From assembly GCF_000309385.1 (NCBI RefSeq), contig NZ_JH976537.1, positions 5,973,388-6,037,387 on the forward strand: 64,000 nucleotides of DNA, in the 5' to 3' direction. Positions 24,996 to 34,784 of the stretch are shown here, one piece after another (the stretch's first letter is position 1; each line of letters begins with the position of its first letter). A model generated the notes under the pieces. It had not been told where the DNA came from, ran no database searches, and saw only the letters and a program-made list of their open reading frames with translations. Source of the stretch: Nodosilinea nodulosa PCC 7104. Its GTDB lineage: Bacteria; Cyanobacteriota; Cyanobacteriia; Phormidesmidales; Phormidesmidaceae. The translations under genes were made by a program, and so were the position numbers.

Positions 24996-26447
24996 TTAAT
25001 CAGGGGCCAAGCTGGCCGTTTTGATCTCCGCCGCCGCTGCGGTTTCTAGGGGCTGGCCGCTGGTTTCAATCTGAAAAATAAACGTCACCACCGCCGCTAG
25101 AACGCAGCAGCCCGACAGGGCCAACAACAATGGCGGCACCCCCCAGGTCTTTTGCAAAATGGGCAGCACAAAGGTGCCCACCACCGCCCCGGCCTTGGCA
25201 AAGGCCGCCGCAAATCCTACCCCTGTGGCTCGCATAGCGGTCGGAAATACCTCCCCTGAGAGCAAAAACGTGGTGGCGTTGGGGCCAGCATTCATCATCA
25301 GGTTAAACACCAGGAACCCCGCCAGCACCAGCCCGATCTCGCCGCGACTGCCGGTGGGCAACAGCCCTGAGGCGGCCAGAATGCCCAGGCCCACCGCCAT
25401 GCCCAAAAAGCCGAGGATCTGAAGCCGAATGCGGCCCAGCGTTTCGACCAGCGCGATCGCGCCGAGAAACCCCAAAATCAAAAACACATCCACCGCCGCA
25501 GCCCCCTGGGCCGCACCCATCTCACGGGCCATAAAGTCGGCCTCACCCGCAAAGGCCAGGACGCCGATAATGGCCGGGGTAAAGATGCCGATGCCGTAGG
25601 TGGCAATGTCTTGCAGAAACCAGGGCACCGAGGCCAGGATGGTGCGGCGGCGATGGGCGGGGGCGAACAAGGTGCCGTAGGTGGGGCGATCGCCTGAGAC
25701 CGGCGGCTCTAGCGCTGGGGTAATGGCGATCGGGGTTTCGAGCAGCTGGGTCGCGGCTTTGGAGGCCTCGGCGTATTCGCCCCGGCTGATGTAGTAGCGG
25801 GGACTCTCCAGGCCAAAGCTGAGCCGCACGATCGCCACCGCCACCGCCAGCACAACCCCCACCCCCAGCATCCAGCGCCAGGCGTAGTGAATCGCCATCT
25901 GGTCGCTGTCGGGGTAGAGGGTGCGAAACAGGTGAATGGTCACCAGGCCGGTGACCGCCCCCAGCAAGGCCCCCACCGCCTGGAAGGTAAACGCCCCAAT
26001 CACCATGCGGCCCCGGTGGCGGGCCGGCACATTCTCGGTGATGTAGGACACGCTGATCGGGTAGTCGGCCCCAATGCCCACCCCCACCAAAAAGCGAAAG
26101 GCAATCAGCGAGGCGACATTCCAGGCCAGGGCGGTGCCAGCGGTGGCGACCACAAAAATGGCCACATCCACAATCAGCATCAGCTGGCGGCCAACCCGAT
26201 CGGTAATCGGCCCCAGGGTGAGGGAGCCGACCAGAGACCCGGCCACCGCCGCTGTGGCGATCGCCCCCACCGCCGTGGCCCCCAGCCCAAAGTGGCGCTG
26301 CAAAAACGGCATCGCCACCCCAATAATGAAAAAGTCGAAGCCGTCTAGGGCAATTAGCCCCGCCGACAGCAGCCACAGCAGCCCCATGGTGCGGGTGATG
26401 GGGGAGGCATCTAGCTGGGCTTCAAACGAGGCTGGGATTGGCGTCAT
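24996..26447 (-). CDS. MFS transporter, sugar-porter-like
   Basis: A 483-residue 12-helix MFS protein. LDGFDFFIIGVAMPF in helix 1, the loop 2-3 motif GPITDRVGRQ (~79-88), the repeat of that motif in the second half (ETLGRIRLQ), and the loop after helix 5 (PARHRGRMV, ~140-148) match the sugar porter/metabolite-H+ symporter group. Helix 5 has GIGADYPISVSYITE. It is an inner-membrane carrier; the substrate (sugar, aromatic acid or phosphate) is uncertain. It lies on the same strand as the upstream glycosyltransferase, 161 bp apart. Confidence 0.88.
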   Translation of the reverse strand: MTPIPASFEAQLDASPITRTMGLLWLLSAGLIALDGFDFFIIGVAMPFLQRHFGLGATAVGAIATAAVAGSLVGSLTLGPITDRVGRQLMLIVDVAIFVVATAGTALAWNVASLIAFRFLVGVGIGADYPISVSYITENVPARHRGRMVIGAFTFQAVGALLGAVTGLVTIHLFRTLYPDSDQMAIHYAWRWMLGVGVVLAVAVAIVRLSFGLESPRYYISRGEYAEASKAATQLLETPIAITPALEPPVSGDRPTYGTLFAPAHRRRTILASVPWFLQDIATYGIGIFTPAIIGVLAFAGEADFMAREMGAAQGAAAVDVFLILGFLGAIALVETLGRIRLQILGFLGMAVGLGILAASGLLPTGSRGEIGLVLAGFLVFNLMMNAGPNATTFLLSGEVFPTAMRATGVGFAAAFAKAGAVVGTFVLPILQKTWGVPPLLLALSGCCVLAAVVTFIFQIETSGQPLETAAAAEIKTASLAPD

Positions 26448-26608
26448 GCATCGGCCTCCTTGGCTTTGGAGCTGGCTCCAGGGGCTTCATCCTCAAGCTG
26501 GAGCAGGCGGTTACCGGCGGGTAGGTCTAGAATTGGCGCGATCGCGCGTAGCCGATAGGCTGCATCAATATTCCCCCGCCAGCTCAGGCAGCATGGCTCC
26601 GCCGTCTG

Positions 26609-27547
26609 TTAACCTTCCTGCTGCATTTCGCGGTAGGCGGCATAGACCCCCTGCACCGTGTACCAGTTGAGGAAAATTCGGGCAAGTTCCAGGGCCAGGG
26701 CCGGTTTTCCCTGGTCAATCAGCCAGCGCAGCAGCGGTGCCATAGTCTTTTCGTTGAGGGTGCCGCCAGCGGTGAGTAGCCCCCACAAAATGCGGTGCAG
26801 CCAGGTCATTTGAATCATCATCCTGACGTCGCGGGTGGGGTGCTTTTGGTAAAACAGCGCTCCCATGCGGCCCCGCTGAATTTCCTGGTCAATCATTTTG
26901 GGAATTTGATCGAGGGAGAAGGGGGCGTGGTAGTGGTAGCCGGTGGCCTCGGGTACCTTGACCATCGACACGCCCAAGTTTTTGAGCCGCACCCCAAGCT
27001 CTAAATCTTCCCAGCCGTAGAGGCGAAAGTCGAGGTCAAACAGCCCGGCGGTGGTGAGCCAGTGCTTGGCGATCGCCACGTTGGCGGTATCAAAAAAGGC
27101 GTTGGAAAAGTCGGTGACCTTGGCTGGTTCGGCGGTGGGCTGCTCAAAGTTGGCGGTGTTGACCAAGCGACCGGCGGTAAAAACGCGGTCATCGCCCAGG
27201 CGCTGGTAGGCGTCGGTCAGGGCCTGGGCGTGGGCCTGTAGCGCCCCCGGCACCAAAATTACGTCGCTGTCTATAAAGGCGATCACATCGCCCCGGGCCA
27301 CCTCAACGCCGTAGTTGCGGGCTGCCCCAGCCCCCCCGTGATCGCGCTCAAACAGCCGCACGTGGGGAAATTCAGCGGCGTTTTGGCGCAGCCAGTCCTG
27401 GGTGCCGTCGGTCGAGCCGTCGTCTACCACCACCAGCTCGAAGTCGGTAATGAGCGCCGGGTCATAGGTCTGCTGCTCCAGGGCGCGGAGGCATTTTTCC
27501 AGGATGGGTTTGCGGTTATAGGCGGGGGTAACAACGCTGATAAACAC
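26609..27547 (-). CDS. Glycosyltransferase family 2
   Basis: A 312-residue GT-A glycosyltransferase. MFISVVTPAYNRKPILEKCL opens the nucleotide-sugar fold. VVDDGSTDGTQDWL (~40-53) and IAFIDSDVILVPG (~90-102, a DSD/DxD metal site) are diagnostic, and GWEDLELGVRLKNLG (~178-192) holds the ED-type catalytic acid motif. No membrane helix, so cytoplasmic. The acceptor is unknown; polysaccharide or glycolipid synthesis is typical. No other glycan genes are adjacent. Confidence 0.92.
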   Translation of the reverse strand: MFISVVTPAYNRKPILEKCLRALEQQTYDPALITDFELVVVDDGSTDGTQDWLRQNAAEFPHVRLFERDHGGAGAARNYGVEVARGDVIAFIDSDVILVPGALQAHAQALTDAYQRLGDDRVFTAGRLVNTANFEQPTAEPAKVTDFSNAFFDTANVAIAKHWLTTAGLFDLDFRLYGWEDLELGVRLKNLGVSMVKVPEATGYHYHAPFSLDQIPKMIDQEIQRGRMGALFYQKHPTRDVRMMIQMTWLHRILWGLLTAGGTLNEKTMAPLLRWLIDQGKPALALELARIFLNWYTVQGVYAAYREMQQEG

Positions 27548-27740
27548 GGCAGGCCTTCACAATAGCGTTCTCATCCTAGCGCCTTCCCTTCGCCCCACGC
27601 GATGGCACTGGGCCAGGAACCTGTGCCGCCCTAAACGATCCGTGGCATAATTCAGTATGGATGAACTTTAGTTCAAATGTATCTTTACTCCGTTGCGGGT
27701 CACGGAAGGTAAGCAGGGTGTACAGCGGGGACGCACAGTG

Positions 27741-28223
27741 GTGAGCGATCGCGGGCAGGGTAAGGGCTGGTGGGGTAGGGGGCTATTGGCCCTGGTGCTG
27801 CTTGGCGGGCTGGCAAGCTGCTCGGCCCCTGCCGATGCCCCTGGCCCCCGCAACGTCACCCTGTCGCAAAAGTGGGCACTGCAGCCGGGCGATCGCCTGG
27901 CCGGCTACGAGGTGCAGAGCGGCCTGGGGGACATCACCCTGGACATTCGAGGGAATCGGGTGTTTATGCCCTTTGACGGCGAAGTCCAGCCCGCCGAGGG
28001 GAGCGAAAATCTGTGCGTGATTTTGTCGAGCCCCGACGTGCCCGCCTACCTGTTTCGCCTCTGCGGGCTGCGGCAGGTGCAGATGGGCGATCGCGCCCAG
28101 GGCGACCCCATCGGCAGCGGTGACAGCGTAGCCTTTGCCACCCTTCGCCGCCAGGCCGACGGCACCTGGGCCATGGTGGAACCCGCCAAAGAGCTGATCG
28201 CCCAATTTTTAGATCAGCCCTAG
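27741..28223 (+). CDS. Lipoprotein, unknown function
   Basis: A ~160-residue protein with a lipoprotein signal: hydrophobic GLLALVLLGGLASCSAP, lipobox L-A-S-C with Cys at ~28. The mature part is beta-rich with KWALQPGDRLAGYEVQSGLG and an MPFDGEVQPAEG segment reminiscent of M23/biotinyl-like sandwich folds, but lacks metallopeptidase motifs. GTG 27741 (or the adjacent GTG 27738) is chosen; a longer TTG start at 27693 would bury the signal. It converges on the UPF0182 gene with a 22-bp gap. Confidence 0.72.
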   Translation: MSDRGQGKGWWGRGLLALVLLGGLASCSAPADAPGPRNVTLSQKWALQPGDRLAGYEVQSGLGDITLDIRGNRVFMPFDGEVQPAEGSENLCVILSSPDVPAYLFRLCGLRQVQMGDRAQGDPIGSGDSVAFATLRRQADGTWAMVEPAKELIAQFLDQP

Positions 28224-28245
28224 TCGTCTGCGGCAGACTCCGGCG

Positions 28246-31200
28246 CTATGGCTGGACGTCCGGCAGGCCCAGTTCCGCCCCGTTGGCCGAAGCGCCGGAG
28301 GGCGTCTCGATGTCGATCAGGCCGGGGAGAGGATTGTCGTCAGGGGCATCTTCGTTCAGGTCGCGCAGAATGGGGGCGGCAGGGGCGGGGGTTTCTAAAA
28401 ACACCGCCGACAGCACCGCTTGCAGGGTCGGGGCCATGGCAATGCGGTTTTTGTAAACCATGATCACCCGCGTCAGGGTCGGCACCTGATTTTGCTCGGC
28501 CACCAGGTACAGCGGTTCGACGTAGATCAGCGATTGCTCGATCGGAATCACCAGCAGATTTCCCTGCTGCGCCCGCGACCCCTGGGTATCCCACAGGGAA
28601 ATGCGCTGGGAAATTTCGGGGTCCTGGTTGATGCGGGCCTCGATCTGCTCGGGGCCAAACACCAGCTCTTGCTTGGGGAAGCGGTAGAGCAGCCGCAGCC
28701 CGTAGCGATCGCCGTCGGACCTGGCCGCCAGCCAGGCGATCAGGTTGTTGCGCTGGGCTGGGGTAAACAGCCGCAGCAGCACAAACTCCTCGGTATCCTC
28801 CTGGGGCAGCTTCATAATGAGGTAGTAGGGTTCCACCGTCTGCGACTCGTTGGCGTAGATTTCGCTGGGGGCGCGCCACTGGTCTTCTCGGTTGTAGAAC
28901 ACCTGCGGGTCGGTCATGTGGTAGGTCATCAGCGAGTCGGCCTGCACCGAAAACAAATCCTGGGGGTAGCGAATGTGGGCGCGCAGCGTCTCTGGCATCG
29001 CCTCCAGGGATTCAAACATGCCGGGCAGCAGCCGACTCCAGGTTTGAATGATGGGATCGCTGGGTTCAGAGACAAAAAAGCTCACCGACCCGTTGAAGGC
29101 ATCGACCACCACCTTGACCGAGTTGCGAATGTAGTTGAAGTCGTTGCTGCCGGGGTCGGAATAGGGGTAGCGGCCGCTGACGGTGTAGGCGTCAACAATC
29201 CAGTAGAGGTAGTTCTCGCCGGTTTGGGAGTTGAAGTTTTCGGCAATAAAGCTGGGGTCGCGATCGCGAAACGCATCGAAGTCGATACTCGCCGGAGCGC
29301 GGCTGCCGTGGCTGGGACCAGTGCCCCACTGGCTGGAGGCATCGCCAATGTCGACGGTGACCAGGTAGGGGTCGGTGTCAAAGCGCAGAAAGGGCGCGAT
29401 CGCCCGCACGCGATCGGCAATGTTGCGACGAAACAGCAGCCGGGTGTCGCCGGTAAAGTCTTCGGTAAACAGCATCCGCCAGTCCAGCAGGTGGCGGGCA
29501 AACAGCAGCCGCCGCCAGCCGCTTTCCAGGTTAATGCCGCCCCGGCCCAGGTAGGTGGTGTAGATGTTCTCGTTGCCGCTGGGGTAGTCCAGCTCCAGCG
29601 CCTGGGTATTGGTCATGATGTAGGTGTTGGTCAGCTCGCCAAAGTACAGGCGCGGATCGCCGATGGGAATGCTCTGGCGCACCTCCTCGCTGCTGGGAAC
29701 GTTGTCGATGCCGCGCACAAAGTAGGTGGGCAACCCATCCGGACCTGCCGTATTCACCGGGCTCATGGTGAAGCCGAACCCGTGGGTGTAAACCAGGTGC
29801 TCGTTGACCCAGGTCTTGGCGATGTCGGGCACGCGCTCATAGTTCAGCTCCCGCGCCGAGATCATCACCTGGCGGCGCTCCGAGCGGCGCTGATCGTTCA
29901 GAATGCTGTAGCGATCGAAGTCGGCGTCGGTAAACTCGTAGTACAGCCGAATTTGCTGGAGCTGGCGGTTGCTCTCCAGCAGCGGGCGCGGGTCCCAGAG
30001 GCGAATATTTTCCAGGGTGAGGTCGTTGTTTTCCAAGTCGGCAGTGGTCAGATCGCCGCTGGGGTCAAAGGGCTCCGACTCAATCGCCTCCAGGTCAAAG
30101 GCCGCCCGAGTCAGCGCAATGGAGTCGGTGATGAAGGGCCGCTCGCGCTGTAGCTCGTTGGGCTGCACCACCAGCCGCTGCACCACCAGTGGGGCCAGCA
30201 CCAGCCCCAGCACCGTCAGCACCAGGTAGCCGCAGATGCCCTTGACCAACAGGCTGGTGCGGCCAAAGCCTGCCCCCCAGCCCAGGGGCGCCGTCTGCAC
30301 CCTGGCCCGCGATCGCCCCATGGGGTTGATATAGCCCGGTACTTCCAGGCGCCCGCGCAGGGTAAAGACCAGCCCTAAAATCAGCGTAAACAGGGCCAGC
30401 GCCCAGCTGGCGGGCAGCAGTACGTGAATGTGGGTGTACCCGGCCCCGTACACCACCCCTTCGCGGGAGTAGAGGATCTCGTAGCGGCCCAGCCAGTGGC
30501 TAAAGCTGGTGGCCAAAAACAACAGCCCCGCCAGGGTGTAGAGGTGCTGCTGCTGCGGTGGCGAAAAGCCGTAGAACCGCCCCTGGCTGAGGGTGTTGTT
30601 GACGAGGAGATAGACCAGATAAACGCTGACCAGGGTAAAAAAGAGGGTGCCAATCACCCAAAACTCCAGCAGGTGCAGTACCGGCAGCCGAAAAATATAG
30701 AAGGAAATATCGCGCTTAAAAATTGGGTCTACGCTGTCGTAGGAGGCCGGGTTGAGCGCCAGCAGCAGGGTAGGCCACTGCTTCGCCAAAATGAGCCCAT
30801 AGCCCAGACTCATGAACACCGCCGCCAGCCGCCCCAGCTGCCGGGGGTAGATTAAAAACGCCACGGTGCTGATGCCCAGGGCCAGAATCAGCCAGGGCTG
30901 GGTAATAAAAATTTGGCCAATAACGTTAAACAGCTGTAGCTTGGGCCACAGGGGCAGCGGCGTGCTGGAGTCGTAGAGGGTCGACGTCTGCTGCCAAAAG
31001 TCTCTGGCAATTTGCCCCTGGTAAATCAGCTGCACCCCAACGAGAAAGCTCAGGGTGGCCCCCAGCACCAGCAGCCCAGCTAGCCCCAGACTGCGGGCTC
31101 GGGAGTCGCGATCGCTCGGTACATCGAGGGGTTTAGCCCGGTCAGCCAGGCTGAGGTTGCTCCAGGTAAAGAGCAGCGTCAGCGCAATGGGGACCAGCCC

Positions 31201-31395
31201 GAGGAGCAGCTGCGACCGGAGCCGCAGCCAAAACACCTCCAGGTAGTTGACCTCAGCAAACCAGAGGCGCTCGGCCTGGAGATTAACGATCGCATCAAAA
31301 AACAGCAGAGCCAGTAGCCCCAGCCCCAGACTCAGCCACCCCCACCGGGGCAGACCCCACCGCGACAAACTCTTGGCGATCGTCTTACTTACCAT
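28246..31395 (-). CDS. UPF0182 family large membrane protein
   Basis: A 1049-residue UPF0182 protein. Seven or so membrane helices occupy residues ~15-400, followed by a large soluble domain. Family sections such as NELQRERPFI (~413-422), YTHGFGFTMSPVN (~538-550), and GNENIYTTYLGRGGI (~621-635) are evident. Length is as usual for the family. The large domain is predicted to be extracytoplasmic. Function is unknown in all bacteria I am aware of, although the family is widely conserved in cyanobacteria and actinobacteria. Confidence 0.93.
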   Translation of the reverse strand: MVSKTIAKSLSRWGLPRWGWLSLGLGLLALLFFDAIVNLQAERLWFAEVNYLEVFWLRLRSQLLLGLVPIALTLLFTWSNLSLADRAKPLDVPSDRDSRARSLGLAGLLVLGATLSFLVGVQLIYQGQIARDFWQQTSTLYDSSTPLPLWPKLQLFNVIGQIFITQPWLILALGISTVAFLIYPRQLGRLAAVFMSLGYGLILAKQWPTLLLALNPASYDSVDPIFKRDISFYIFRLPVLHLLEFWVIGTLFFTLVSVYLVYLLVNNTLSQGRFYGFSPPQQQHLYTLAGLLFLATSFSHWLGRYEILYSREGVVYGAGYTHIHVLLPASWALALFTLILGLVFTLRGRLEVPGYINPMGRSRARVQTAPLGWGAGFGRTSLLVKGICGYLVLTVLGLVLAPLVVQRLVVQPNELQRERPFITDSIALTRAAFDLEAIESEPFDPSGDLTTADLENNDLTLENIRLWDPRPLLESNRQLQQIRLYYEFTDADFDRYSILNDQRRSERRQVMISARELNYERVPDIAKTWVNEHLVYTHGFGFTMSPVNTAGPDGLPTYFVRGIDNVPSSEEVRQSIPIGDPRLYFGELTNTYIMTNTQALELDYPSGNENIYTTYLGRGGINLESGWRRLLFARHLLDWRMLFTEDFTGDTRLLFRRNIADRVRAIAPFLRFDTDPYLVTVDIGDASSQWGTGPSHGSRAPASIDFDAFRDRDPSFIAENFNSQTGENYLYWIVDAYTVSGRYPYSDPGSNDFNYIRNSVKVVVDAFNGSVSFFVSEPSDPIIQTWSRLLPGMFESLEAMPETLRAHIRYPQDLFSVQADSLMTYHMTDPQVFYNREDQWRAPSEIYANESQTVEPYYLIMKLPQEDTEEFVLLRLFTPAQRNNLIAWLAARSDGDRYGLRLLYRFPKQELVFGPEQIEARINQDPEISQRISLWDTQGSRAQQGNLLVIPIEQSLIYVEPLYLVAEQNQVPTLTRVIMVYKNRIAMAPTLQAVLSAVFLETPAPAAPILRDLNEDAPDDNPLPGLIDIETPSGASANGAELGLPDVQP

Positions 31396-31828
31396 TGACC
31401 CTACGGATGGACAACTACCCCAGCAGTGCCTAGATTGTAGCGCTGCTTCCCTGAGCCACTATGATGGGCTGCTTTGGCCTAGCTGCCCCTCCTATCACGG
31501 CTGTCAATATGACGTTCAACCGGTTTATTCTCAGTAGGTGGAGGATAGGACATAAATCCTGACAGCAAGAAACTGATTCAGAGATCGCGGCCTGGTACAA
31601 CTGGGCGAAAATCAAGCCACTGTTCTAACTCCCATAGCTCCCCTGCCCCCTTGTGATCGGCAATAGTCAATAAACTTGTGCCGTAGTCTACGTAGTAATT
31701 CCCCGCCAGTAAAATCGCCCATAGCTCGTGTTTTGGGGGAGCATACCGCCAGATAGATGCCGTGGAGGCTCAAAATCTCCAGAATTCTTGCAGCTACATC
31801 ATCGAGCCATATAGAAAAGCGAGTTCGT
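31396..31828. other. 433-bp gap, no supported gene
   Basis: The gap holds the promoters of the divergent UPF0182 and trehalohydrolase genes. Near 31605-31655 a stretch beginning AAATCAAGCCAC and ending CCCCCTTGTGATCG resembles one at about 46247-46305 (AAATCAAGCCAC to CCCCCTTGCGATCG), suggesting a low-copy dispersed repeat. Nothing else is recognisable. Confidence 0.5.
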
Positions 31829-33676
31829 ATGAGAATTGGTGCTCATTATCTAGAAGACAGATGCTGCGAATTTACAGTTTGGGCACCGAAGGCAAAAACT
31901 GTTGCCGTACAAATTCTGGGTTCTCCAGAACGCCTACTCCCCTTAGAAGCACAAGCGGACGGGTATTGGCAGGCCACCGCAGCCGACGTTGAACCGGGAA
32001 CCCGGTACCTTTACCAGCTAGACGGAGAGACGCTCAGGCCCGACCCGGCCTCTCAGTTTCAGCCTCAAGGCGTTCACCAACCGTCTCAGGTGGTGGATCC
32101 TAACTTTGACTGGAGCGATCAAAACTGGCAGAATCAGCCGCTGGTCGAGCTAATTCTCTACGAACTCCATGTCGGCACTTTTACCCCGGAGGGCACCTTT
32201 GAGGCGATTATTCCTCGCCTGCCCGATTTGAAAGCCCTGGGCGTGAATGCGATCGAGCTAATGCCGATCGCTCAGTTTGCGGGCGATCGGTCTACGGAGC
32301 ACGAGGCTTACCGCAACTGGGGCTACGATGGCGTATTTCCCTTTGCGGTGCAAAATTCCTATGGACAGCCGCAACAGCTCAAGCACCTAATTGATGCCTG
32401 TCATCAGCAGGGCATAGCCGTCTTGCTCGATGTGGTCTACAACCATTTCGGCCCCGAGGGTAACTATTTCGACGACTTTGGCCCTTACCATACCGAAAAA
32501 TACCGCGCAATTTGGGGCAACGCGCTCAACTTTGATGATGCCCATAGCCCCGCTGTTCGCAATTTCTTTTTGGAAAATGCGCTGTACTGGTTACGCGATT
32601 TTCACTTTGACGGATTGCGAATCGATGCGGCTCAGGCAATCTATGACCTAGGAGCAATTCATTTCCTAGAGGAATTGGCGACTAAAGTATCGGCGCTTGA
32701 ACAACAGATCGGACGCCCGCTGCACTTAATCGCCGAGAGCGATCTCAACGATCCGCGCCTGATTCGTCCGGTGGAATTGGGTGGATACGGCTTAGACGCC
32801 CAGTGGGCCGATGACTTTCACCATGCTCTTTATGCCCTGCTCACAGGAGCTGATACCGCCTACTACCAAGATTTTGGCCGATGCGAACATTTAGCCAAAG
32901 CCTATCAAGAGTCATTTGTCTATGACTGGAAATATGCGCCGCACCGCCACCGACTTCATGGTCGCTCGGCGGTGGATCGATCGCCTGCTCAGTTTGTCGT
33001 TTGCATCCAAAACCACGATCAGATCGCCAATCAGTTGCCTGGGAATCGGCTTTCAAAGCTTGTTTCGTTCGAGGCTCTCAAGCTAGCGGCTGGGGCCGTG
33101 CTGCTGTCGCCCTCTATTCCGCTGCTGTTCATGGGTGAAGAATATGGCGAAGAAGCACCGTTCACCTACTTTGTTAGCCATTCCGATCCAGAGCTAATTG
33201 AGATGGTTAGAGAGGGGCGTAAAAAGGAATTTGAGTATTTTCATACTGAGGAAAAACCGCTGGACCCAGAAGCGTTTGAAACGTTTTCGATCAGCAAATT
33301 GAACTGGGAGCAGCGCCAGCAGGGAAACCATCAGGTGCTCTGGTCCTTCTACCAGCGCCTAATCCAGCTGCGGCAAACGCTGCCGGCCCTGCTGGAGCGA
33401 AAGAAGCGCACCATTGAGGCGTTTAGCGATGAGGATAAGCAGCTGGTGGGCTGGCATCGCTGGCATGGAGCCGATCGCGCGCTGTGCTTGATGAACTTCA
33501 ACGCAAACCCGATTACGGTGCAGCCCCCGATCGCAGATACATCATGGCAAAAGGTGCTTGATTCGGCTGAGCCAGACTGGATGGGCAGTGGCACCCTTGC
33601 TCCAGAACAGTTGCCCAGCGGCCAGGACATTACCCTACAACCCCACAGCCTGGTGCTGTACAGCGTGTCGCCCTAA
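31829..33676 (+). CDS. treZ: Malto-oligosyltrehalose trehalohydrolase (GH13)
   Basis: A 615-residue enzyme. An N-terminal CBM48-like early-set domain (RIGAHYLEDRCCEFTVWAPK) is followed by a GH13 barrel. Catalytic regions: LLDVVYNHFGPEGNYF (~199-214), DGLRIDAAQAI (nucleophile Asp, ~262), HLIAESDLND (acid Glu, ~297) and CIQNHDQIAN (~393-402). LILYELHVGTFTPEGTF is typical of TreZ. It releases trehalose from maltooligosyl-trehalose, for osmotic or desiccation protection. ATG 31829 starts the conserved domain; the frame opens further upstream. No treY (the partner synthase) is adjacent, which is unusual. Codon use is less GC-rich than neighbours. Confidence 0.9.
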   Translation: MRIGAHYLEDRCCEFTVWAPKAKTVAVQILGSPERLLPLEAQADGYWQATAADVEPGTRYLYQLDGETLRPDPASQFQPQGVHQPSQVVDPNFDWSDQNWQNQPLVELILYELHVGTFTPEGTFEAIIPRLPDLKALGVNAIELMPIAQFAGDRSTEHEAYRNWGYDGVFPFAVQNSYGQPQQLKHLIDACHQQGIAVLLDVVYNHFGPEGNYFDDFGPYHTEKYRAIWGNALNFDDAHSPAVRNFFLENALYWLRDFHFDGLRIDAAQAIYDLGAIHFLEELATKVSALEQQIGRPLHLIAESDLNDPRLIRPVELGGYGLDAQWADDFHHALYALLTGADTAYYQDFGRCEHLAKAYQESFVYDWKYAPHRHRLHGRSAVDRSPAQFVVCIQNHDQIANQLPGNRLSKLVSFEALKLAAGAVLLSPSIPLLFMGEEYGEEAPFTYFVSHSDPELIEMVREGRKKEFEYFHTEEKPLDPEAFETFSISKLNWEQRQQGNHQVLWSFYQRLIQLRQTLPALLERKKRTIEAFSDEDKQLVGWHRWHGADRALCLMNFNANPITVQPPIADTSWQKVLDSAEPDWMGSGTLAPEQLPSGQDITLQPHSLVLYSVSP

Positions 33677-33957
33677 AATCTCTATTCCTGCCATCACCGT
33701 GTAACAGCTGCGATCGCAGCTGCAACCCAAATGCCTACTGATCAGGACTGTCAATTCGGGGGTATGGGCGATCGCTTGGCTCACATAAGAGCAACAAGCT
33801 GAGCATGCCAAGGCCTTCATTTGTCCTAGGTAATAAATTTAAGGGGGAAGTTGCAGAAATGCTAGGTCATGACAATGACCCACCCAGCCGTATAGCTGGG
33901 CGGGGATGAAGCGGCTTTTGCCTGGAGCAGGCTTGGAGGGGCGGGCGATCGCCATCC

Positions 33958-34647
33958 CTAGCAGGTCTTATTCACAAAATCACACTTGTAAATAAAGGGT
34001 TCCTGCCACTGCGGCGGAATCTCGAGCAGATCGCGCACGCCCGTCACGCCCTGGCTAATAAACAGCAGCACCGCCACCGTATTGAGGGCCGCGTGGGCGA
34101 GCCGCCAGCGCTTAGATTTATAGATTTCGGGCAGGGTGGCCAGGGCAAAAATCATTAGCATGGCCGCCGCCATACCAAAGTAAAAGTGGGAGAGATACCA
34201 CTCATAGTCGCGCCGAAACACCCCCGGCTGCATGCCCAACAGCCACAGCCCCATGCCAGTCAGCGTCGCGAATACGCCGCGCCACTGGGGCGCGCCAGAG
34301 CGATACAGCAGCACCAGAGTGGCAATGGTAAAGGCGTACATCGCCGCCACAAAAATGACCCGAAACGGGTCGCTGGCCCAGGCATTGTCACTCACAATGG
34401 TCTTGAAAATCGGGTGGGCTAGCCCCAGCAGCACCAGGCTGACGACGGCCCCAGCCAGCCATTGCCCCACGCGGACGTGCTCCCTGCCCACCACCGGAGC
34501 GATCGCGGTCTTGGTTTTGTTGACTACGGCTAACCGCCGCTGGCGCGTCTGCGCCGCAAAGTACACCGCAACGCCAATCAGCGGCATGACCAGCGTAACG
34601 GCCATAAACGGGTGCAGCATTCTCAGTAGATCGGTGGCATCCAGCAT
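33958..34647 (-). CDS. DUF4079 family membrane protein
   Basis: A 229-residue protein with five or six membrane helices (residues ~10-30, 63-85, 95-115, 123-140, 155-175, 185-203). LRMLHPFMAVTLVMPLIG at the start and REHVRVGQWLAG before helix 2 fit the cyanobacterial DUF4079 family. Conserved His in helix 1 and in WYLSHFYFGMA recall b-type-cytochrome-like bundles, but haem binding is only a guess. The C-terminus ends in an unusual CDFVNKTC. Monocistronic appearance. Confidence 0.82.
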   Translation of the reverse strand: MLDATDLLRMLHPFMAVTLVMPLIGVAVYFAAQTRQRRLAVVNKTKTAIAPVVGREHVRVGQWLAGAVVSLVLLGLAHPIFKTIVSDNAWASDPFRVIFVAAMYAFTIATLVLLYRSGAPQWRGVFATLTGMGLWLLGMQPGVFRRDYEWYLSHFYFGMAAAMLMIFALATLPEIYKSKRWRLAHAALNTVAVLLFISQGVTGVRDLLEIPPQWQEPFIYKCDFVNKTC

Positions 34648-34784
34648 GGGGGCTCCTCAGGGCAAAGGGTCAGATCGGGCAGGGGGCTTTCTTAGAGTAG
34701 GGCAATGCCTCAGCCAGCGCCGTGCTGCGGTTAACCAGGGCATGCCAGCCATCAAAAATGCTTGGACTCAATGTAGCGATCGCC

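Noticed and set aside
28420-30153. 577-codon open frame on the plus strand
   Set aside because: It lies entirely antisense to the well-supported UPF0182 gene. GC-rich third positions remove stop codons on the opposite strand, and its translation is low-complexity Gly/Val/His-rich.
33635-33820. 61-codon minus-strand frame after the trehalohydrolase gene
   Set aside because: Partly antisense to that gene, Cys-rich without pattern, and no ribosome site.
33882-33901. CCCAGC/GCTGGG hairpin as terminator of the trehalohydrolase gene
   Set aside because: It is over 200 bp from the stop, short, and has no U-run.
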